DNA of 50,819 nt from Sphaerospermopsis aphanizomenoides BCCUSP55 (GCF_001586785.1 NZ_LUFH02000037.1:1-50819), one strand, 5' to 3'. Positions 27,624 to 37,125 are shown, counted from the stretch's first letter. Numbers and translations: made by a program. The notes: generated by a model from the letters alone, not told the origin.

Positions 27624-28220
27624 ACGGTTTACGCACGCCCTTTAGCCCGGTTAATTGAACAGCTGCAACGTCTCCCCGGAGTTGGTCCCAAATCCGCCCA
27701 GCGTCTAGCGTTGCATATTTTGAAGCGCCCAGAATCAGAAGTTGAAGCTCTTGCACAGGCTCTAATTGATGCTAAAAAACAGGTAGGCTTGTGTCAGGTT
27801 TGCTATCACCTCTCATCTGAACCTGTGTGTGATATCTGCCGCAATATCAACCGAGATAATACAACTATCTGTGTAGTTGCAGATTCTCGTGATGTGATTG
27901 CATTGGAAAAAACCCGCGAGTATAAAGGTAAATATCATGTTTTGGGTGGGGTAATTTCTCCTATGGATGGTATTGGACCCGAACAGTTGACCGTCCAAGC
28001 TTTGGTAAGGAGAGTCAGTCAACAACAGCCAAAAGAAGTAATTATGGCTATTAGTCCTAGTGTGGAAGGGGAAACCACTACTTTATATATAGGTCAGTTA
28101 TTAAAACCTTTTACAAAAGTTACACGGATTGCTTTTGGTTTACCTGTGGGTGGTGATTTGGAGTATGCTGATGAGGTGACTCTGGCTAGGGCTTTGGAAG
28201 GACGACGGGAGTTGGATTAA
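27624..28220 (+). CDS. recR: Recombination mediator RecR
   Basis: The 198-residue protein works with RecF/RecO to load RecA at gaps. It shows the N-terminal helix-hairpin-helix ([20 protein letters not shown]), the zinc finger [16 protein letters not shown], and the TOPRIM domain ([14 protein letters not shown], then [14 protein letters not shown]). No ATG, GTG or TTG precedes the conserved N-terminus: the frame is closed by TAA at 27600 and the first possible initiator is ACG at 27624, with GGAG 8 nt upstream. Starting at the TTG at 27711 would remove the helix-hairpin-helix. The ACG call gives the normal family length. An ATG-to-ACG change or sequencing error is possible. Confidence 0.9.
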   Translation, partial: TVYARPLARLIEQLQRLPGVGPKSAQRLALHILKRPESEVEALAQALIDAKKQVGLCQVCYHLSSEPVCDICRNINRDNTTICVVADSRDVIALEKTREYKGKYHVLGGVISPMDGIGPEQLTVQALVRRVSQQQPKEVIMAISPSVEGETTTLYIGQLLKPFTKVTRIAFGLPVGGDLEYADEVTLARALEGRRELD

Positions 28221-28316
28221 TTGGTAATTACAGCTATTTTCAGGTAAATGAACCACGAAGACACGAAGAACACGAAGGAAAGAGGTTCTCTATTCCCTGT
28301 TATAAATTTCTCAAAT

Positions 28317-28757
28317 ATGCTGACGCTGACGCAACGTAAACTACCTGATGCTAATATCACGGTTCATTTTACTCTGGAACTAAGTGCAGAAGAACGCACC
28401 CGCAGCCGTCACCGATTTACTTTAGCTGATGGTAATGAGGTGTTTTTGCGTTTACCTAGAGGTACGGTTTTACATGATGGTGATATTTTGACTGATGAAA
28501 ATGAAAGTAATTTTCTGAAAGTTGTTGCTAAATCTGAACCGGTTTTAACTGTGGTTGCAAATACTCCTTTGTTATTAAGGGCTGCTTATCATTTGGGAAA
28601 TCGTCATGTTCCTGTGGAAATTACAGTGAATTATTTACGTTTGTCTCCTGATCCAATTTTACAGGCAATGTTGATAAAATTAGGTTTGGAAGTTAAGGAG
28701 GAAATTGTACCTTTTCAACCGGAATTAGGAGCTTATGGAACTCATCACGCTCACTAA
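28317..28757 (+). CDS. ureE: Urease accessory protein UreE
   Basis: The 146-residue nickel metallochaperone delivers Ni to the urease maturation complex. The N-terminal part reads [20 protein letters not shown] with [13 protein letters not shown]. The central metal-binding segment has [11 protein letters not shown], and the tail is short with THHAH, a modest His cluster compared with His-rich homologues. The ATG at 28317 is chosen because the upstream extension to 28248 is translation of a dispersed repeat (CACGAAGAACACGAAGG), not conserved protein. It overlaps ureF by 23 bp. Confidence 0.92.
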   Translation: MLTLTQRKLPDANITVHFTLELSAEERTRSRHRFTLADGNEVFLRLPRGTVLHDGDILTDENESNFLKVVAKSEPVLTVVANTPLLLRAAYHLGNRHVPVEITVNYLRLSPDPILQAMLIKLGLEVKEEIVPFQPELGAYGTHHAH

Positions 28758-29424
28758 TTTTCATTTTTTATCTATTCTGCAATTGGCTAGTCCGGCTTTA
28801 CCTGTGGGGGCTTATAGCTATTCTGAAGGTTTGGAAATGTTGGTGGAAAATGGCACTATTTCTAATAGTAAGAATTTAAAAGATTGGCTAGAAGCTGAGT
28901 TGAAATATGGATCAATTCGCCTAGATGCAGCGGTGATGATGAGAGGTTTACAAGCTGCTAATTTGGGAGATTGGGAAGGTATAAAACGCTGGAATTTGTG
29001 GTTGTCTGCGGTGAGAGATACGGAGGAGTTACGGGCTTCTAGTTGGCAAATGGGCCGATCGCTCTTACAATTGTTAACTAAACTCGCACCGTCAACTGTT
29101 CCCTTGGCTGCTGCGGTGGGTTATCCTTGCAATTATGCGATCGCTTTTGGTATTGCTTCTTCTCACTGGCAAATTAACCACCAAGCTGCATTATTAGCAT
29201 ATCTGCATAGTTGGGTCAATAATTTGATTACTGCTGGAGTCAAACTTATTCCTCTCGGTCAAACTGCTGGACAAGAATTACTATTAGAATCACAAGCTTT
29301 ATTAAGTGATACCATGTTGGAAATTCTCGCTTTGGAGGATGATGACCTGACTTGTTGTAGTTGGGGATTATCGTTAGCCAGTATGCAGCATGAAACCCAA
29401 TATACAAGGTTATTTAGGAGTTAA
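28735..29424 (+). CDS. ureF: Urease accessory protein UreF
   Basis: The 229-residue all-alpha protein joins UreD and UreG in the GTP-dependent apo-urease activation complex. It shows the family opening [20 protein letters not shown], then [20 protein letters not shown], and a central [15 protein letters not shown]. Length is normal. It overlaps ureE and precedes ureG by about 90 bp, forming a ureEFG unit. ureD and the structural genes ureABC are not in the window, which is common in cyanobacteria, where urease genes are scattered. Confidence 0.93.
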   Translation: MELITLTNFHFLSILQLASPALPVGAYSYSEGLEMLVENGTISNSKNLKDWLEAELKYGSIRLDAAVMMRGLQAANLGDWEGIKRWNLWLSAVRDTEELRASSWQMGRSLLQLLTKLAPSTVPLAAAVGYPCNYAIAFGIASSHWQINHQAALLAYLHSWVNNLITAGVKLIPLGQTAGQELLLESQALLSDTMLEILALEDDDLTCCSWGLSLASMQHETQYTRLFRS

Positions 29425-29516
29425 GAAATAGGTGACAGGTGACAGGTGACAGGGAACAGGGAACAGGGAACAGAGAATATGTAATAATTTCACCAATCAC
29501 CAATTATCAATCACTT

Positions 29517-30113
29517 ATGAATGCTTTTCGAGTTGGGGTAGCTGGCCCTGTAGGTTCGGGAAAAACGGCTTTAGTAGATGCTTTATGTAAAGCACTGCGG
29601 GAAAAATATAACTTGGCAGTGGTGACAAATGACATCTATACTCAAGAAGATGCCCAGTTTTTGGTACGTTCTCAGGCTTTGGAGAGCGATCGCATTTTGG
29701 GAGTAGAAACAGGAGGTTGTCCCCACACTGCTATTCGTGAAGATGCTTCCATGAATTTAGCCGCAATTGAACAACTGGAAGAAAAATTTACAGATTTAGA
29801 TTTAGTCTTTTTAGAAAGTGGTGGTGATAATTTAGCTGCTACCTTTAGTCCTGAATTAGTAGATTTAACACTATATGTAATTGACGTTGCTGCTGGTGAT
29901 AAAATTCCCCGCAAAGGTGGCCCAGGTATAACTAAATCGGATTTATTAGTCATTAATAAAACTGACCTTGCACCCTATGTTGGTGCTGATTTAAATGTGA
30001 TGGAACGAGACGCAAAGAAAATGCGTGGTGATAAGCCTTTCATTTTTACTAACTTAAAAACCAAGGATGGTTTAAACGAAGTAATTCAATTTGTGATTAC
30101 ACATAGTTGCTAA
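29517..30113 (+). CDS. ureG: Urease accessory GTPase UreG
   Basis: The 198-residue SIMIBI-class GTPase powers nickel insertion into urease. It shows P-loop [14 protein letters not shown], the metal-binding CPH in [29 protein letters not shown], and the guanine-specificity NKTD. The ATG at 29517 gives the usual UreG start ([15 protein letters not shown]); the frame's upstream extension to 29439 is made of GGGAACAG-type tandem repeats. It is the last gene of the ureEFG unit. Confidence 0.95.
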   Translation: MNAFRVGVAGPVGSGKTALVDALCKALREKYNLAVVTNDIYTQEDAQFLVRSQALESDRILGVETGGCPHTAIREDASMNLAAIEQLEEKFTDLDLVFLESGGDNLAATFSPELVDLTLYVIDVAAGDKIPRKGGPGITKSDLLVINKTDLAPYVGADLNVMERDAKKMRGDKPFIFTNLKTKDGLNEVIQFVITHSC

Positions 30114-30394
30114 ATAAAAAAATCAAACTTCTTCATTTCCAAAAATATATTTGCTACATCACCTATCTAGAGTTTAGATTAGACAGAAAAAAGTCCTCCG
30201 ATTTTGGATTTTGGATTGACCAGAATAAATCCAGAAGATTGTAGCTTCTTTCTGCTGGACAAAGAAAGGCATCACGGAAAAGACAGACTTTTTTCCGAAA
30301 TGTCATGTTTTGCTTTTGAATAAATTATTAATTCAGCTTTTCCGATTCTCGGTTATTTGTCGAAATCAATTTTTTATAACCACAGGATAAATTT
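30114..30394. other. Spacer between ureG and the lipase gene
   Basis: There is no gene in 280 bp. It contains a TTTTGGATTTTGGATTG dispersed-type repeat near 30200 and GGAAAA with TTTTCC in close inverted arrangement around 30277-30298, a possible weak terminator. Confidence 0.4.
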
Positions 30395-31168
30395 ATGACA
30401 GTTGATTATTCTAAAGCCTTAAAAATGGCTATTTGCAGCAAAGAAATTTATCAAGATTTTTCAAAAATTATTTTTAGCGGTGGTTGGCAGGAAAACCCCA
30501 TTTTAATTAACGAACAATCTACTGATACCCAACTAGCTATTTTAGCAGATTCATCAGGAATTACTATTGTTTTTCAAGGTAGTAATTCATCATTTGACTG
30601 GCAAACCAACTTTGATACAAGTCAAGAACAGAAGGAATTTGATCAGGCAATAATTCGCGGTCAAATTGTTGCCCAACAAGATAAAACTTACCCATATAAA
30701 ACAGATAATACTTCTGGCTCATTAATGCATCGTGGCTTTGCTAATGCTTACTGTTCAGTCAGAGATCAGATTCACGAATATATCAAAAATAACAATATTT
30801 CTAATGTGACTGTAACTGGACACAGTTTAGGAGGTGCATTAGCAACTTTATGTGCAGTAGATATTCAATACAACTTTGCTCAACAATTAACTTCCATAGA
30901 AGCCTATACTTTTGGAGCGCCAAAGGTAGGAAATAATGGATTTTGCAAATCTTATAATGAAAGAGTTCCCAAAAGTTATAGATTTGTTCATGGTATGGAT
31001 ATAGTACCAGCATTACCAAGATGGTGGCAGGGATATGATGATGTAGACAAAGAATTTCGTATAGGTTCAAGATTTAGTTTAAATTTCATTTCTGCCAGAT
31101 TTAGAGATCATGGTCTTGATGGTTATATTAATATACTCAAAGAAAGATCAAGCAAATTAGGAAATTAA
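30395..31168 (+). CDS. Class 3 lipase family protein
   Basis: The 257-residue alpha/beta hydrolase of the lipase class 3 family has the nucleophile elbow TVTGHSLGGALA, and FQGSNSSFDWQTNFD supplies the oxyanion region (ITIVFQGS). The remaining triad is probably the Asp in HGMDIVPALP and the His in FRDHGLDGY. No signal peptide is seen, so it is probably cytoplasmic or peripheral. Fungal and plant members hydrolyse acylglycerols or galactolipids; thylakoid galactolipid turnover is a reasonable but untested guess. Confidence 0.88.
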   Translation: MTVDYSKALKMAICSKEIYQDFSKIIFSGGWQENPILINEQSTDTQLAILADSSGITIVFQGSNSSFDWQTNFDTSQEQKEFDQAIIRGQIVAQQDKTYPYKTDNTSGSLMHRGFANAYCSVRDQIHEYIKNNNISNVTVTGHSLGGALATLCAVDIQYNFAQQLTSIEAYTFGAPKVGNNGFCKSYNERVPKSYRFVHGMDIVPALPRWWQGYDDVDKEFRIGSRFSLNFISARFRDHGLDGYINILKERSSKLGN

Positions 31169-31285
31169 GCAGGATGTAGGGGATGGGGCGTAGACTAGGG
31201 TCGTAGTTTTAACACTCAAATTTTTCTTTATTCCCTACACCCTACACTCTAACCCCTACACCCTAGTTCCGTGAATAGCCACCTA

Positions 31286-32542
31286 TTAAGGTGCCAGGGC
31301 ATTACCGCGCAATAAACTACCAATTGTTTTAGCAGTAATCTTCAATTGAGTGATGGGGTTAGCTGGAACTACTGTTTTATACAAATAGCTATCAAATGTC
31401 AGCCGTTGTACATCCAAATCATCACACATTTCTACAAATGCTTCGCGGGTAGCATCGGAACGATAGAAAACGGTTTGGAGAATATCCAATACTTTGTAGG
31501 TGAGTCCGTATTTCTTATCCCAACGCTTGAGATAAAGTTTCAATTCTTTTTCGGTGGGGATACGCGCACCGCTGTTAGAAACTTCCACAATGGTTTCTGC
31601 ACACATCCGGCCAGATTTAGCTGCAAAGTAGATACCTTCACCAGAAGACTTGGTAACGTAACCAGCAGCATCACCTACCAACGCAATACGTCCTACTACA
31701 CGACGAGGACGGGGATGTTCAGGGATGGGGTGAGCTTCGACTTTGATGATTTGACCACCAGCCAATTTTTCCGTAGCACGGGCGCGAATACCAGCTTGCA
31801 ACTGTTTGATGCTGGCTTTGTTAACGTGCATTGTGCCAGTACCCACTGCTACGTGGTCATATTTGGGGAAAATCCACGCATAGAAGTCAGTGGAAACGTC
31901 ATCACCTACATACATTTCGGCCATGTCGTTGTAGTAGGCCATTTTGTCTTGGGGTAGACGAATACGTTCTTGGAAAGCGATCGCATAATTATAATCCCCT
32001 GCATCCATTTCTTTGGCAATGCGGGAATTTGCACCATCAGCCCCAATTACTAAATCTACCTTTAAAGTTTTTGCAATCCCTAGCGCCCCACCTTCAGAAT
32101 GGTCAACGTAATGGATTGTATAAGGGTCGGTGTTGTTTGTGGGTATATCAACTTTATGAACAGTGGCGTTAATTAAATTAGCACCTAATTTTGCCGCCCG
32201 ATTTCGCAAGAACCCATCCAGCACCTCACGGCGGCACATTCCTATATATTCTTCTTCATTTACCAGATTGATATCTACCTCACGATTAGAGGGAGAAATC
32301 ATTTTCATCTTCCGTACTCGACGGTCGATAATCTCTGGTGGTAGGTCAAACTCGCTCACCATACATAGGGGAATAGCACCCCCGCAAGGCTTGGCGTTGT
32401 CCAGCTTGCGCTCAATTAGATAAGTTTCAATCCCAGCTTTTGCTAATGTTTCAGCAGCAGATGAACCAGCTGGGCCAGAACCAACAACAGCAACCCGTAG
32501 TGTCAAAGGTTTTCTCCCAATCTTCACGTTTACCGAAAGCAT
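31286..32542 (-). CDS. chlP: Geranylgeranyl reductase ChlP
   Basis: The 418-residue FAD/NADPH enzyme reduces the geranylgeranyl group to phytyl for chlorophyll a, tocopherol and phylloquinone. The Rossmann motif VAVVGSGPAGSSAAE is near the N-terminus, followed by CGGAIPLCMVSEF, LVIGADGANSRIAKEM, and the second FAD motif ALVGDAAGYVTKSSGEGIYF. The C-terminal KTVVPANPITQLKITAKTIG is typical of cyanobacterial ChlP. Length is complete. The first ten residues precede the core and the start could lie slightly downstream. Confidence 0.95.
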   Translation of the reverse strand: MLSVNVKIGRKPLTLRVAVVGSGPAGSSAAETLAKAGIETYLIERKLDNAKPCGGAIPLCMVSEFDLPPEIIDRRVRKMKMISPSNREVDINLVNEEEYIGMCRREVLDGFLRNRAAKLGANLINATVHKVDIPTNNTDPYTIHYVDHSEGGALGIAKTLKVDLVIGADGANSRIAKEMDAGDYNYAIAFQERIRLPQDKMAYYNDMAEMYVGDDVSTDFYAWIFPKYDHVAVGTGTMHVNKASIKQLQAGIRARATEKLAGGQIIKVEAHPIPEHPRPRRVVGRIALVGDAAGYVTKSSGEGIYFAAKSGRMCAETIVEVSNSGARIPTEKELKLYLKRWDKKYGLTYKVLDILQTVFYRSDATREAFVEMCDDLDVQRLTFDSYLYKTVVPANPITQLKITAKTIGSLLRGNALAP

Positions 32543-32689
32543 CCTATCATGTACTTTTAGTTGATTTGGCGCTCAAGCTTGGGGTTTTGACAGAATTGCA
32601 ATATTCCTTAATATTTCGACATATTTATCCTTATTACCATAATAAATTTCTTTATGCTCAATAGATAAAGGTCAATGATAAAAAATAAA

Positions 32690-32720
32690 GGGAACAGGGA
32701 ACAGGGAACAGGGAACAGGG
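32690..32720. repeat. GGGAACA heptamer tandem repeat
   Basis: About four and a half tandem copies of the heptamer GGGAACA lie immediately left of the MITE. They belong to the short tandemly repeated repetitive sequences common in filamentous cyanobacteria. Confidence 0.85.
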
Positions 32721-32730
32721 AATAGATTCT

Positions 32731-32881
32731 AGGACTTACGCAGAAAAACGAAAAATTAAGGGTTTTGACAAAGGGGTAAAGTGGTGGATAAATCAAGGTT
32801 GAAGAGACGAAAACCCCTACACCCCTACACCCTTACACCCTTACACCCAGCCCTAACAGATAACTTCTGTGCGTAAGTCCT
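32731..32881. mobile_element. MITE with GGACTTACGCA ends (151 bp)
   Basis: AGGACTTACGCA at the left and TGCGTAAGTCCT at the right are perfect 12-bp terminal inverted repeats. The interior is non-coding and includes tandem CCCTTACA/CCCCTACA units. A target duplication is not clear. The size and termini fit a non-autonomous transposon mobilised in trans. Confidence 0.85.
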
Positions 32882-32937
32882 GGATTCATCCAAAACTCCT
32901 GCTCCCTACCTAATAGCATGGTTGTATGTAACAAAAT

Positions 32938-33462
32938 ATGCAAATTTCTTTATTAGACTCCCTATCACGAAAAATCAGTGTAACAGCGATCGCAGGCTAT
33001 CAAAGACACATTTCCCCGCATAAAGGCTTTCAATGCGCTCATCGAGTGTTGTATGGTGGTGATTCTTGCTCCCAATTCATTAAACGAACAATTGCACAAG
33101 AAGGTTTAAAAGTTGCTTTTACCCAATCTCGGCGAAGATTTCAAGCTTGCAAACAAGCAAATCTAATTCTTAAATCCCAAGCTGAGGAACTAGAACCACC
33201 TACAGAAACAGAAGAGGATACTCAAACAACACAACCTCAACCAATAGCGCCTAAATCCTCTTGTCAAGATAGTTTTGATGCTGTGGATTTAGGAATTAAT
33301 TGTGCTGATTTGAGTTGTGACTGTTCAGAACTACTGAATATGACTCCTGATTGTGGTTTTCTTGATTGTGGTGCTACTGATTGTGGTGCTTTGGATTGTA
33401 GTTCTTTAGATTGCAGCGGCCTTGATTGTAGTTTCATTGATTGTGGTGGTTGTAGTTGGTAA
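32938..33462 (+). CDS. yidD: YidD-family protein with Asp-Cys repeat tail
   Basis: The 174-residue protein has two parts. Residues about 15-75 form the YidD (membrane protein insertion efficiency factor) domain: AIAGYQRHISPHKGFQCAHR, CSQFIKRTIAQEG and RRRFQACKQA. YidD helps YidC-dependent membrane insertion in E. coli. After a Thr/Gln/Pro-rich linker, the last 45 residues are built of five-residue units ending in Asp-Cys (PDCGFLDC, TDCGALDC, SLDCSGLDC, FIDCGGC), with eight Asp-Cys pairs. That tail is unlike ordinary YidD and could bind metal, form disulfides or fold as a pentapeptide-like strand. cysA follows 94 bp later. Confidence 0.85.
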   Translation: MQISLLDSLSRKISVTAIAGYQRHISPHKGFQCAHRVLYGGDSCSQFIKRTIAQEGLKVAFTQSRRRFQACKQANLILKSQAEELEPPTETEEDTQTTQPQPIAPKSSCQDSFDAVDLGINCADLSCDCSELLNMTPDCGFLDCGATDCGALDCSSLDCSGLDCSFIDCGGCSW

Positions 33463-33556
33463 TTTCCTTAATCCAAAAATGACTGTATATGATATAAATA
33501 TAAAATCCAGTAATCCTACCTAAAAACCGTAGATTATTTGCAGAGGTATAAAACCA

Positions 33557-34573
33557 GTGGGCATAGTAGTTGAAAACGTATCCAAGCAATTTGGCAGTTT
33601 CCTCGCTGTTGATCAAGTCAGTCTAGAAATCAATAGTGGTTCACTAGTTGCTTTATTAGGTCCTTCAGGTTCTGGGAAATCTACCCTGTTAAGGCTAATA
33701 TCAGGTTTAGAAATGCCAGATAGCGGCAAGATTTTTCTGACTGGCAAGGATGCTACATATCAAAGCGTACAAGAAAGAAATATCGGATTTGTATTTCAGC
33801 ACTATGCTTTATTTAAGCATTTAACTGTGAAACAGAATATTGCTTTTGGCTTAGAACTGCGTAAAGCCGCAAAAAAGAAAATTCAAGGAAAAGTAGAACA
33901 ATTATTAGAATTAGTACAGTTAAATGGGTTAGGCGATCGCTATCCTTCCCAACTTTCTGGTGGACAGAGACAACGGGTAGCGTTAGCTAGAGCATTGGCT
34001 GTAGAACCTAACGTATTATTACTAGATGAACCATTTGGTGCTTTAGATGCCAAAGTACGTAAAGATTTACGTGCTTGGTTACGTCGTCTCCATGATGAAG
34101 TTCATGTTACCACTGTTTTCGTTACCCACGACCAAGAAGAAGCAATGGAAGTCTCAGATGAAATCGTGGTCATGAATAAAGGAAAAGTGGAACAAGTGGG
34201 AACACCCGCACAAATTTATGATCACCCCGCTTCAGCCTTTGTCATGAGTTTTATCGGGCCTGTGAATGTGTTACCAAGTAGCTCGAAAATTTTCCAAACC
34301 AGTGGCTTTGAGTCAGCACATCCAGAAATATTTTTGCGTCCCCAAGATGTGATCGTGGAAAGAGATGCTAATGGGACAACTGCACCTGCTATAGTCAGTC
34401 GTGTAATTCATTTGGGTTGGGAAATTCAAGTAGAGTTGAAGCTAGATGATGGGCAAAGTGTTACCGCTCACTTAACACGCGATCGCTATGACGAGTTAAA
34501 GTTAGAAGCTCAAGAGCGTGTATATGTCAAGCCCAAAGACGCAAAATCTTTCCCCCTTTACTATTCTATATAA
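33557..34573 (+). CDS. cysA: Sulfate/thiosulfate ABC transporter ATP-binding protein CysA
   Basis: The 338-residue ATPase of the sulfate/molybdate-type importers has Walker [10 protein letters not shown], the signature [15 protein letters not shown], Walker [13 protein letters not shown], and the H-loop [13 protein letters not shown]. The C-terminal 100 residues ([12 protein letters not shown], then [20 protein letters not shown]) form the TOBE-like regulatory domain typical of CysA. It starts with GTG at 33557, preceded by AGAGG. The permeases and binding protein are not adjacent. Assignment to sulfate rather than another oxyanion rests on overall resemblance. Confidence 0.87.
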   Translation: MGIVVENVSKQFGSFLAVDQVSLEINSGSLVALLGPSGSGKSTLLRLISGLEMPDSGKIFLTGKDATYQSVQERNIGFVFQHYALFKHLTVKQNIAFGLELRKAAKKKIQGKVEQLLELVQLNGLGDRYPSQLSGGQRQRVALARALAVEPNVLLLDEPFGALDAKVRKDLRAWLRRLHDEVHVTTVFVTHDQEEAMEVSDEIVVMNKGKVEQVGTPAQIYDHPASAFVMSFIGPVNVLPSSSKIFQTSGFESAHPEIFLRPQDVIVERDANGTTAPAIVSRVIHLGWEIQVELKLDDGQSVTAHLTRDRYDELKLEAQERVYVKPKDAKSFPLYYSI

Positions 34574-34823
34574 CAGCAGTAGGGGAAAAGGCAGGATACA
34601 AAAGCCAAGAGATAATACATTATTCTCCTGTGTTCCCTCACACCCTACACCCACAAACATACTTCAGCAGATGCTGAAACTCCCTATCTTTCTTACCTTC
34701 TGGGGTATGTTTGCGTATTTTAGTATAAACTTAATATTAATTAAATTGAAGTTATACGGATACATTCGGAAATTTAATGGTTAAAATTGACTATGTGTTA
34801 ATTTTCTCAACCATATAACTTAT
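34574..34823. other. Spacer between cysA and the WD40 gene
   Basis: This is 250 bp with CACACCCTACACCCACA dispersed-type sequence and an AT-rich promoter-like right end. No credible gene is present. Confidence 0.4.
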
Positions 34824-36797
34824 ATGTCATTTGATATTGTTGGTGCTGCTGTCGATTTTGTTACTCTCACTACTAATCGAATTGTTTCAGCATTTACTAG
34901 CCAAACACTTGTTAAAGAAAATAAAATTAATTTACCGGCAACAGTTCAAAAGGTTAGACAAGATCAGCGTGTAATTCAAGCAGAAATGGATTATTATAAG
35001 CGCAGAGAAGCTAGAAGAAAAGAATTTCTAGAAATTCAGGAAACACCTGTTAATACAGATATAGAAATCACACCAGTATTTGAACGAGAAGAAAAATTAC
35101 AAAAAATTAAGCAGGAAGAAATAGAAGATAGAAGCAAGTTAGGTGCATTATATTTAGATTTAAGTCGAGAGACAACCGCTAAAGAGATTGAATTTAAACA
35201 AAAAGAGATTCAAGGTATTTTCGATCAGCAAAAGTGGCCAGGTATCTTAAGTCGTGATGAAGCCCAAAGAATTTTCATAGATGAACAAAAGAAGCCACGC
35301 TTACTAATGTTAGTGCCACCTCCAGATATTAGTGATGACTTTCCAATTTCATTCCGTGATAGTCTCAAAAAAGAAATTCGCAACCAATTAAAACTATTTT
35401 TAGAAAAATACTATCCGCTGCATGGTGACTATTGCCCTGTTGAGTTTTATGGTAAATATTTTGAGCGTTCAATTTTTGATGCTGAAGTTAAGCAGTTAGA
35501 AACAATTTTATCTGCCATACCAACTGCAATTATTTACACCGATATTACAGACCACGAAGTTTATTTCAATGTTAAATTTTGGGGTCTACAAGAACCAGTA
35601 TCTTTATCTTTTGAACCTTGGAACTGGGAAGAAGTAAAAGGACAGCTGGAAGAAGTTGGCAGCGATCAGACTAAGAGTTTGCGAGCAATTAGACAAACTA
35701 TTGTGATTTTACACAAGCTATTAGCAGCATTTTTAGCAGATTGGTATTACTTGAACATCAACCCCAATTATGAACCTCAGCTATTTAAATTAAGCACAGA
35801 CTTTCCTTCAGTTTGGACTGAGGAGATGTTGCAGAAACTCAGAGTTATCCTCCAGAGATATAGAGCAGCTTATCACTACGAGTTAAAAACATTAGCAAAT
35901 GTGGAAATAGAAAAGCCCAAGTTCTGGCATTGTATCAATACACTTTATGGTCATTCAAATTATGTTTTTTCGATAGCTGTCAATCCTGATGGCAAAACAT
36001 TTGTGAGTGGTGGTGCAGATAAAAATATTAAAATTTGGGATCTACAAACTGGTGAAGTTCTTCACAACTTGACTGGTCACTCTAACTATGTCTGTTCAGT
36101 CGCTATATCTGCTGATGGACAAACACTTGCTAGTAGTAGCTATGACAAAACATTTAAGTTATGGCATTCCTTAAAAAGTAAAACTTTTATTGAACATTCA
36201 GGTTGTGTCACTTCCGTAGCTTTTAACCCTGATGGTCAGATTTTATGTACTGCTAGTTTGGACAAAACTATTAAAATATGGGATTTAAGTACAGAAAAGT
36301 TGATGTTCACTCTCAATGAACACGAAAACTATATTAACTGTGTAGTTTTCACCTTAGATGGACAAAAGTTAATTAGCAGTGATGCTGACAAAACTATCAA
36401 AATATGGAGTGTGAAACAAGGAGTAGAAATCATTAGTATTCTGGAACATACAGATGGAATTAATACTCTAGCTGTTAGTCCAGATGGAAAAACCTTTGCT
36501 AGTGGCAGTCATGACAAAACAATTAAACTTTGGTATCTAGCAACAGCAGAACTCATTCACACATTCGATGGACATACTGATTCTGTCACAAGTGTTGCTT
36601 TTAGCCCAGATGGTAAAACTTTAGTAAGTGGTAGTAATGACAATACAATTAAGCTTTGGAATCTGGAGTCACAAGAATTAATAACTACTTTGTCAGAGCA
36701 TTCCTCAACTGTCCATAGTGTAGCTTTCAGTGTGGATGGAAATAAGATTATTAGTGGCAGTGCTGATAATACAATTAAGATTTGGCAATTTGATTAA
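34824..36797 (+). CDS. Seven-bladed WD40 protein with an unrecognised N-terminal half
   Basis: The protein has 657 residues. Residues about 370-657 are seven WD40 units, each with GH or EH near the start and IKIW/IKLW at the end, making one complete propeller. The first 370 residues match nothing I recognise: a hydrophobic-amphipathic start (IVGAAVDFVTLTTNRIVSAF), a Lys/Glu-rich probable coiled coil (VIQAEMDYYKRREARRKEFL to about 150), then an alpha/beta part with LLMLVPPPDIS, FYGKYFERSIFDAEVKQLET and AIPTAIIYTDITDHEVYFNV. The last part could be a sensor or effector domain. In cyanobacteria, WD40 C-termini often carry signalling or conflict-type N-terminal domains, so an accessory role is plausible. 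A hairpin follows the stop. Confidence 0.85.
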   Translation: MSFDIVGAAVDFVTLTTNRIVSAFTSQTLVKENKINLPATVQKVRQDQRVIQAEMDYYKRREARRKEFLEIQETPVNTDIEITPVFEREEKLQKIKQEEIEDRSKLGALYLDLSRETTAKEIEFKQKEIQGIFDQQKWPGILSRDEAQRIFIDEQKKPRLLMLVPPPDISDDFPISFRDSLKKEIRNQLKLFLEKYYPLHGDYCPVEFYGKYFERSIFDAEVKQLETILSAIPTAIIYTDITDHEVYFNVKFWGLQEPVSLSFEPWNWEEVKGQLEEVGSDQTKSLRAIRQTIVILHKLLAAFLADWYYLNINPNYEPQLFKLSTDFPSVWTEEMLQKLRVILQRYRAAYHYELKTLANVEIEKPKFWHCINTLYGHSNYVFSIAVNPDGKTFVSGGADKNIKIWDLQTGEVLHNLTGHSNYVCSVAISADGQTLASSSYDKTFKLWHSLKSKTFIEHSGCVTSVAFNPDGQILCTASLDKTIKIWDLSTEKLMFTLNEHENYINCVVFTLDGQKLISSDADKTIKIWSVKQGVEIISILEHTDGINTLAVSPDGKTFASGSHDKTIKLWYLATAELIHTFDGHTDSVTSVAFSPDGKTLVSGSNDNTIKLWNLESQELITTLSEHSSTVHSVAFSVDGNKIISGSADNTIKIWQFD

Positions 36798-36809
36798 TTG
36801 ATGGCAATA

Positions 36810-36848
36810 AAAAGGCTCAAGGGTTAATTAGCTTACCCTTTGCCTTTT
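36810..36848 (+). terminator. Terminator after the WD40 gene
   Basis: AAAAGGC-TC-AAGGGT and ACCCTTTGCCTTTT pair into a long stem with one internal mismatch, ending in TTTT. It starts 12 bp past the stop codon. Confidence 0.7.
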
Positions 36849-36972
36849 ACCATGTTGAAACTCAAAGAAAAAAGAATTACTAGAAAAATGCTTCAAAAGC
36901 ATCTGCTGTCAAGCACGAAAACCAAGAGAATTATTCCTTTTTGAATCCTCTTGATTCATAGACAGATAAAAA

Positions 36973-37064
36973 CGGAGAAGGAGGGATTCGAACCCTCGGA
37001 TGGACCTTACGATTCCATCAACAGATTAGCAATCTGCCGCTTTCGACCACTCAGCCACCTCTCC
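36973..37064 (-). tRNA. trnS-GCU: tRNA-Ser (anticodon GCU)
   Basis: The 92-nt minus-strand gene folds as a class II tRNA: acceptor GGAGAGG/CTTCTCC, D arm GGCTGAGTGGTCGAAAGC, anticodon arm GCAGATTGCTAATCTGT with GCT in the loop, a long variable arm typical of serine, and T arm AGGGTTCGAATCCCT. The 3' CCA is not encoded. It reads AGU and AGC codons. Confidence 0.97.
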
Positions 37065-37125
37065 AGGTCATAGATAATAATGTTAGCAGATGTTTTTGAT
37101 TTGGTCAATAGTTATTTTGTCAGAG

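Noticed and set aside
34518-34784. 88-residue frame after cysA with a hydrophobic end
   Set aside because: Overlaps the cysA 3' end in another frame and crosses low-complexity spacer; hydrophobicity comes from AT richness.
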